Position numbers and translations under genes: made by a program
NCBI GenBank assembly: GCA_963706785.1
Contig: CAVPNJ010000001.1
Span: forward strand, 193,062-257,061
Length of the DNA: 64,000 nt
Reading direction: 5' to 3'
Source: Pollutimonas sp963706785
GTDB lineage: Bacteria > Pseudomonadota > Gammaproteobacteria > Burkholderiales > Burkholderiaceae_B
Shown here: in pieces, positions 59,865-64,000 of the stretch
Layout of the letters: each line of letters opens with the position of its first letter
How positions within the stretch are numbered: position 1 is the first letter of the stretch
The notes under the pieces: model-generated
Databases searched by the model: none
Told to the model about the DNA's origin: nothing
The model's input: the letters and a program-made list of their open reading frames with translations, nothing else

Positions 59865-62129
59865 TCAGCGAGCTCGCGAAATGCGGACTTCCGCGCCACG
59901 ACGTTTTACTTCCAGGCCCTCGGCTGGCAGAATGCGCAAGCCTTCCAGGCCCTTGATGTAGCTGGAACCTTGCATTTGCATGACGCGTATCTTGTTGCGC
60001 ATGACAACAGGGCTGTGCTCGGGCATGCCGAACATCCAGACTTCGTCGAGAATCCGTGCCGAATTAAATTCGCCAGTGTGTTGCGCCGCGGGCCCCAGAC
60101 ACAACATATGACCTTCGCGGCCAAATACAGGCAACGTGTCCAAGCCAGCTTCTACGGTCCAAGTAGTGCCGCCCTCGTAGCGCCAGCCTGTGTTCAGGTC
60201 CCACCATGCATCGCCCTCGGGCAGATATACCTGGATCTGCTTGCCTGGCTTGACCGCTGGGGCAACCAATAAAGCCGGACCAAGCAAGTATTGGGTATCC
60301 CAGACCTGGGCAACAGGATCGGCTGGAAACGCAAGTGCCATGGACCGTTGCACCGGCAAACCTGTGCGCACCGCGTCTTCGATGATTCCAAGCACATAAG
60401 GAACCAAGCGATACCGCCAATGCAGCCAATGTTGAACGAGCTCTTGAGTGGCACTATCGAAGGCGCTTGGCAACAGAGCCGGCACGCCTTGGAAACTGAA
60501 ATTACCCGAAAATACTGCCATGGCCAGCCATCGAATATAGAGTTCCGGTGTCATGTTTTCAGCAGACTGACGGGCAGCGCCGATACTATGCGTTTGCACC
60601 GGCACCCCACTATCTGCTAATGACAAGGCCGTGCGCAGGGTCCGTTCGAGCCCTGACCAATCGTTACTGCTTTGTGGGCCTACTTGCCAGGCGAAGCGCT
60701 GAACCGCTGGGAATAGATCCGAACTGCACACGACCCCTTCCTGAGGGGTCTTGTGCCCCGCCGCAGCGTCAAATAACGCACGGCGTGCGAGCAAAGGATA
60801 TATCGTTCGCAGCACCGATCCGGATTCGCCGCCACGTGCCGTAATTCCGTCAGGTATGTCGAACTGAGCATCACAGGCTGGAGACCCGAGTCCCTCGTCT
60901 ATGATCTGACGCTGGCGATCTGACCATAGCTTGTAAACATCTTTATTGGTCAAATCAAGCAGACCAAAACGCTGCCCTGCAGTAACATCGTTGCCCGGAA
61001 AAATATGCGCGCTGCCATCTTCATCGCTTATCAACAGCCAGCCGCGATCTTCCCATTCGGCAAACATATGGGTACCTTCCAGTACGCCAGGAAATGTAGG
61101 TGCCGCCAATTGAACGTTCAAGGCGTGAAACCGGGCAAACAGTTCGCGTGAGTCCGGTGCCCTATCGGCAGCCCATTCGAAAGCGGGCTTATCGGACTGG
61201 AAGCCGTAGACCGCAGGAGCAGCAAGGCGAACGACGTCAAGGCCCCACTGATTCTCACGGAAATCCTGCACTACCCGTAATGTATCTTCAGTTGATTCGC
61301 CAGGCGCCTGATCGAGCCAGACCCCCATAGGCCATAGCCCAGGTTGGCCAGCCCGGCCAGTCAGGGCGGTGTACTGGTTAAGAATTTCGGACGGTTCGCC
61401 AGCAAAAACAAACACATCGAAAATAGAATCATAGACAAGCGCCTGGTAAAGATCGGGGTTCTCATGCCCCAGATCATGCTCGACACGCTGAAGCGAATTA
61501 ATGTAAAGCCCCCATCCCTTCGGACTCCATACCAAAGGCAATGCCCGCGCTGTAGGCGCGTCGGACACCAGTAAGGTGCCGCGGCGGTCTTGCTCGCCAG
61601 CGGACTCGCCCAACCCGTGTAAGGCATCGTCACCGTCCAGCTCGAGCTTAAGACGCCACGTCGTGCCGTCGTCGGCCTGCTCGCAAACCAACGCTGAACC
61701 GGGCTCAGTCCGCAGGACACAGTCGTCGCCTCGATACAGGGAAATCTGCAAAGGCGACCGAATCACTTCCAGAACGATATCGCCCTGCTCGAGCAGCCAG
61801 CCCGATTGCGCAGGCTCGGAAATTGAGCTGACAGCCAGCTCGCCCACGGGCTCCTGGCGCGCCAACAGCATTTCAGCATGGGCGCGGGAGCGGGCGCTTG
61901 GCTTATCGCCCGCGAGCAATTCAGCAGGGGCACAGCGCACACGGTAAACCCCCGGCGCATGAGCTTCGACTAGAAGCTGCAGTTCGGTGTCTTCGAACGC
62001 GAAATCGGCTCTTGTCGATTTGGCAGTAATAAAATTCACAGTAGTAAGTTGCGTCACGTGAGCAAGGTCAGACTTGGGCGGCACAGCGCAATCCTTAGGG
62101 CGTACGCCCAAAAAGCATTTAAAAGACAC
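59865..62129 (-). CDS. Glycoside hydrolase family 31-like protein with degenerate active site
   Basis: A 754-residue protein with the GH31 architecture: N-terminal beta-sandwich (about 30-260, with HGLGES, LPLVWSPKGWGLYINS and VFAGEPSEILNQYTALTGR), then the barrel and C-terminal domains (QYLLGPALLVAPAVKPGKQIQVYLPEGDAWWD). In active members of the family, the barrel motifs around the catalytic residues are of the type WLDIDY, K-TDFGE, W-GGD/WSGDN and H-DIGG. Here they read VVRLAAPA (299-306), DAQFDIPDG (420-428), WQVGP (481-485) and THSIG (513-517). Only Asp424 might still be a nucleophile. It is either an unusual hydrolase or a non-catalytic protein. It starts at 62129; no signal peptide is seen, so it is likely cytoplasmic. 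Confidence 0.8.
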   Translation of the reverse strand: MSFKCFLGVRPKDCAVPPKSDLAHVTQLTTVNFITAKSTRADFAFEDTELQLLVEAHAPGVYRVRCAPAELLAGDKPSARSRAHAEMLLARQEPVGELAVSSISEPAQSGWLLEQGDIVLEVIRSPLQISLYRGDDCVLRTEPGSALVCEQADDGTTWRLKLELDGDDALHGLGESAGEQDRRGTLLVSDAPTARALPLVWSPKGWGLYINSLQRVEHDLGHENPDLYQALVYDSIFDVFVFAGEPSEILNQYTALTGRAGQPGLWPMGVWLDQAPGESTEDTLRVVQDFRENQWGLDVVRLAAPAVYGFQSDKPAFEWAADRAPDSRELFARFHALNVQLAAPTFPGVLEGTHMFAEWEDRGWLLISDEDGSAHIFPGNDVTAGQRFGLLDLTNKDVYKLWSDRQRQIIDEGLGSPACDAQFDIPDGITARGGESGSVLRTIYPLLARRALFDAAAGHKTPQEGVVCSSDLFPAVQRFAWQVGPQSSNDWSGLERTLRTALSLADSGVPVQTHSIGAARQSAENMTPELYIRWLAMAVFSGNFSFQGVPALLPSAFDSATQELVQHWLHWRYRLVPYVLGIIEDAVRTGLPVQRSMALAFPADPVAQVWDTQYLLGPALLVAPAVKPGKQIQVYLPEGDAWWDLNTGWRYEGGTTWTVEAGLDTLPVFGREGHMLCLGPAAQHTGEFNSARILDEVWMFGMPEHSPVVMRNKIRVMQMQGSSYIKGLEGLRILPAEGLEVKRRGAEVRISRAR

Positions 62130-62200
62130 TATTTTGACGGATTTGGGCTATAAAATAAAATCGAGTGGGTTTATGCGCTATTCAAAACCGGAAATAACCA

Positions 62201-64000
62201 TCATCGTGGGGCAATTTTACGTAACAACTCTCGTTCTAGTGGTAAAGGCTCGTTATCCAGCATGGCGCCGATTACATCGCCTGCCAACGACGACCAGCTT
62301 AGACCCCGAGAGCCATAAGCACAAGCAAGCCACAGGCCGGGCATATCGTCAATAGGCCCAATTACCGGGAGCCGATCGCTGACCGCTGCACGCCAGCCCG
62401 CCCAGCCGTCGTCCAGACCCAGGTTCGAATCAAGTCGCGAAGGTACCACATTTAGCAAAGCAGACACCTTTTTATTTACATCTTGGTGGCCGCTTAGCGT
62501 TACCTCGGTAAGGGCCGCATCTTGAACATAAGTGCTGCCCGCCACGATCTTTCCATTGGCTACGGGCAAGTAATACCCATCGCCCGCGAGGATCACTTTT
62601 GAAGATGGCATATGGCCATAGGGATAATAACTGACCTGCCCTGCAAGTCTATACATAGACTCCACCTTACCTAGCATCGGAACCCCTGGGACGGTTGTCA
62701 ACAACTCGCTTGCCTGCACTGCATTGGCGAGAACTACGTGAGGGGCGACCGCCAGCTCGCAACCAGAAGCATCGATCGCGCCCCAATTACCCTGCGCCAT
62801 AGATTTTAGCCGATCAACCTGAGCCGAGACACATTGAATACGAGGATGATCCAGCAAGATTTCGAGCAAGGCCTGCGGTCGCAGCAAGCAACCGTCGGCG
62901 AACCACAGGCCCCCACTTGCTAAATTCAGGCCGGCACGCTCCGACGCTTCAGATGCATCGAGCCAGCTTACCCAGCTTGGAGGAAAGTTCAGGTGAGTCA
63001 ACGATTCGCGGCGGCGCTCGGCTTCTTGCAAATCGGAGATCAATTCGATGGTGCCGCAGTGAAAAGGTCGCGCCGGCTCGGGTAGCCCCTGCCAGCGATG
63101 TAAAGCACGCCTGACTCCTGCACGACTAAGTCTGGCCCGTATGTCGTCGTCGGCGGTGATAACGGGCGTCATGGCCGCCGCGACATGCCCTTGATGACTG
63201 GCTCCTAATCCGCGAGCGAACACTGGATCGATTACGGTGACTTCATGTCCGCGCAGAGCCAAGGCGTGAGCCACGCCTGCTCCGGCCAACCCGCCGCCGA
63301 CGACAACGACGGATTCCCGGCGTAGACGATGATCGCCGCTACTTCCCATGCCGGGACGTAAAGACGCCACAGTGATCTCGCGCTTGCCCCCAAACCCGGG
63401 CACTTTGGAAACCAAAAAACCGGCGTCTCTGAGGCCGCGTCGAACTTCCCCGGCACAACACCAGGTGGCGGCCGTCGCACCGGCATTAGCCATGCGCACC
63501 AGTTGTCCAAAAAGCGAGCGCGACCACATATCGGGATTAACGCGTGGCGCGAAGCCGTCGAGGAAATAGGCATCGACATTCGCGGAAACCTGCCGGGCGA
63601 GTCTAGCAATTGAGCCGAATGCCAAAGTCAGTGTCAGGCGACCGTCTTCAAATTCCAAGCGATGCAGCCCGGGAAGCAAGGGCGGCCAAGCCGCGACGAG
63701 TTGGAGCGCCAGCGATCGCTCCGGTTCTTGCAGCCGATCGAGAAGAACACGTGCAAGGTCCTGCCGCGTGAACGGATGCGCTTCAAAGGACAATACATGC
63801 AAATTCGCACAACGCTGAGGGTCGCTGCGCCACGCCTGCCATAGGGCCAAAAAATTATGGCCTAGACCGAAACCGGTTTCACATACGGTAAAAGTCTCTT
63901 TGCCTTGCCACCTCTGGGGTAGCTGATTGCCCGGAAGAAAGACTCTGCGCGCCTGCTCGAGCGCGCCCCACTCGGGGTGATAGACGTCGTCGAAGTCAAG
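62201..64000 (-). CDS. mnmC: Bifunctional tRNA wobble-uridine enzyme MnmC (5' end outside the window)
   Basis: At least 600 residues of MnmC, which completes mnm5(s2)U34 in tRNAs. The reading frame continues through the right edge: before the first ATG-like codon at 63850 it encodes LDFDDVYHPEWGALEQARRVF and VCETGFGLGHNFLALW, the MnmD methyltransferase's SAM motif, so the start is beyond 64000. Then come DAYFLDGFAPRVNPDMWS, and the FAD domain starting VVVVGGGLAGAGVAHALALRG with the MnmC oxidoreductase core SDRLPVIGPIDDMPGLW. The FAD domain removes carboxymethyl; the SAM domain methylates. It is upstream of the GH31-like gene with 71 bases between. Confidence 0.95.
   Translation of the reverse strand, partial: LDFDDVYHPEWGALEQARRVFLPGNQLPQRWQGKETFTVCETGFGLGHNFLALWQAWRSDPQRCANLHVLSFEAHPFTRQDLARVLLDRLQEPERSLALQLVAAWPPLLPGLHRLEFEDGRLTLTLAFGSIARLARQVSANVDAYFLDGFAPRVNPDMWSRSLFGQLVRMANAGATAATWCCAGEVRRGLRDAGFLVSKVPGFGGKREITVASLRPGMGSSGDHRLRRESVVVVGGGLAGAGVAHALALRGHEVTVIDPVFARGLGASHQGHVAAAMTPVITADDDIRARLSRAGVRRALHRWQGLPEPARPFHCGTIELISDLQEAERRRESLTHLNFPPSWVSWLDASEASERAGLNLASGGLWFADGCLLRPQALLEILLDHPRIQCVSAQVDRLKSMAQGNWGAIDASGCELAVAPHVVLANAVQASELLTTVPGVPMLGKVESMYRLAGQVSYYPYGHMPSSKVILAGDGYYLPVANGKIVAGSTYVQDAALTEVTLSGHQDVNKKVSALLNVVPSRLDSNLGLDDGWAGWRAAVSDRLPVIGPIDDMPGLWLACAYGSRGLSWSSLAGDVIGAMLDNEPLPLERELLRKIAPR

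Noticed and set aside
59699..59899. A 66-codon minus-strand open frame between the sigma and GH31 genes
   Set aside because: It runs through the strong terminator and overlaps the end of the GH31 gene; no ribosome-binding site or family feature.
1..64000. CRISPR arrays, insertion sequences, toxin-antitoxin or phage genes
   Set aside because: I read for direct repeats with regular spacers, transposase motifs and small two-gene toxin modules and found none I could support.

Overview
The window looks like a chromosomal segment of a betaproteobacterium in or near the family Alcaligenaceae (Bordetella, Achromobacter, Pusillimonas and relatives). Three things suggest this. The housekeeping order is typical of that group: tsaE-amiC, mutL-miaA, purM facing hda-HAD-pcnB-folK, glyQ-glyS-gmhB-plsC-ygjP-gloA, and amgK-murU facing lptD-surA-rsmA. 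Two periplasmic Bug-type solute receptors stand alone. The base composition is moderate, by eye in the mid-50s % GC, lower than in Bordetella itself. The genus is an inference. There is no insertion sequence, integrase, phage gene or CRISPR array.

Positions 1-5115 form an aromatic-acid catabolic block: the end of a TRAP-transporter receptor, a divergent type II dehydroquinase (aroQ-like), a divergent LysR regulator (pcaQ-like), then pcaH-pcaG-pcaB-pcaC. Together they would take up a hydroaromatic acid such as quinate or shikimate, pass it through dehydroquinate to protocatechuate, and open and lactonise the ring. No pcaD is visible. A tRNA-Arg(CCT), an orphan Bug receptor and an AEC permease follow.

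Positions 7601-17703 are core genes: TsaE, AmiC, DedA, MutL, MiaA, PurM, Hda, a HAD phosphatase, PcnB and FolK. Positions 17740-24357 are catabolic again. A minus-strand three-gene operon (CoA-transferase, MaoC-type hydratase, CitE-type lyase) matches the itaconate degradation logic ict-ich-ccl. A divergent IlvD/Edd sugar-acid dehydratase and an RraA/HMG-aldolase-like gene follow, facing a second Bug receptor. A 478-base gene-free stretch (24358-24835) carries a perfect 31-bp inverted repeat inside a larger palindromic element.

Positions 24836-35207 hold class I fumarase, an enoyl-CoA hydratase, glycyl-tRNA synthetase, heptose phosphatase, acyltransferase, a YgjP metallopeptidase carrying a clamp-binding-like motif, and two convergent genes (gloA, fadE) that each contain an apparent +1 frameshift. 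Positions 35399-42135 hold small conserved proteins and a DNA repair group: an MBL exonuclease, an ATP-dependent ligase and a UvrD-like helicase with a C-terminal DUF5710 domain. Positions 42172-50790 include a VOC protein, an SpmA-SpmB fusion, the envelope cluster rsmA/surA/lptD and the cell-wall recycling pair amgK-murU.

Positions 50887-56727 hold a membrane coiled-coil protein and two ABC importers, one for polar amino acids and one for methionine. The remainder holds tRNA-Lys(TTT), a frameshifted metallophosphoesterase, an ECF sigma / ferritin-like / cytochrome c operon, a GH31-family protein whose catalytic motifs are eroded, and an mnmC gene that runs off the right edge.
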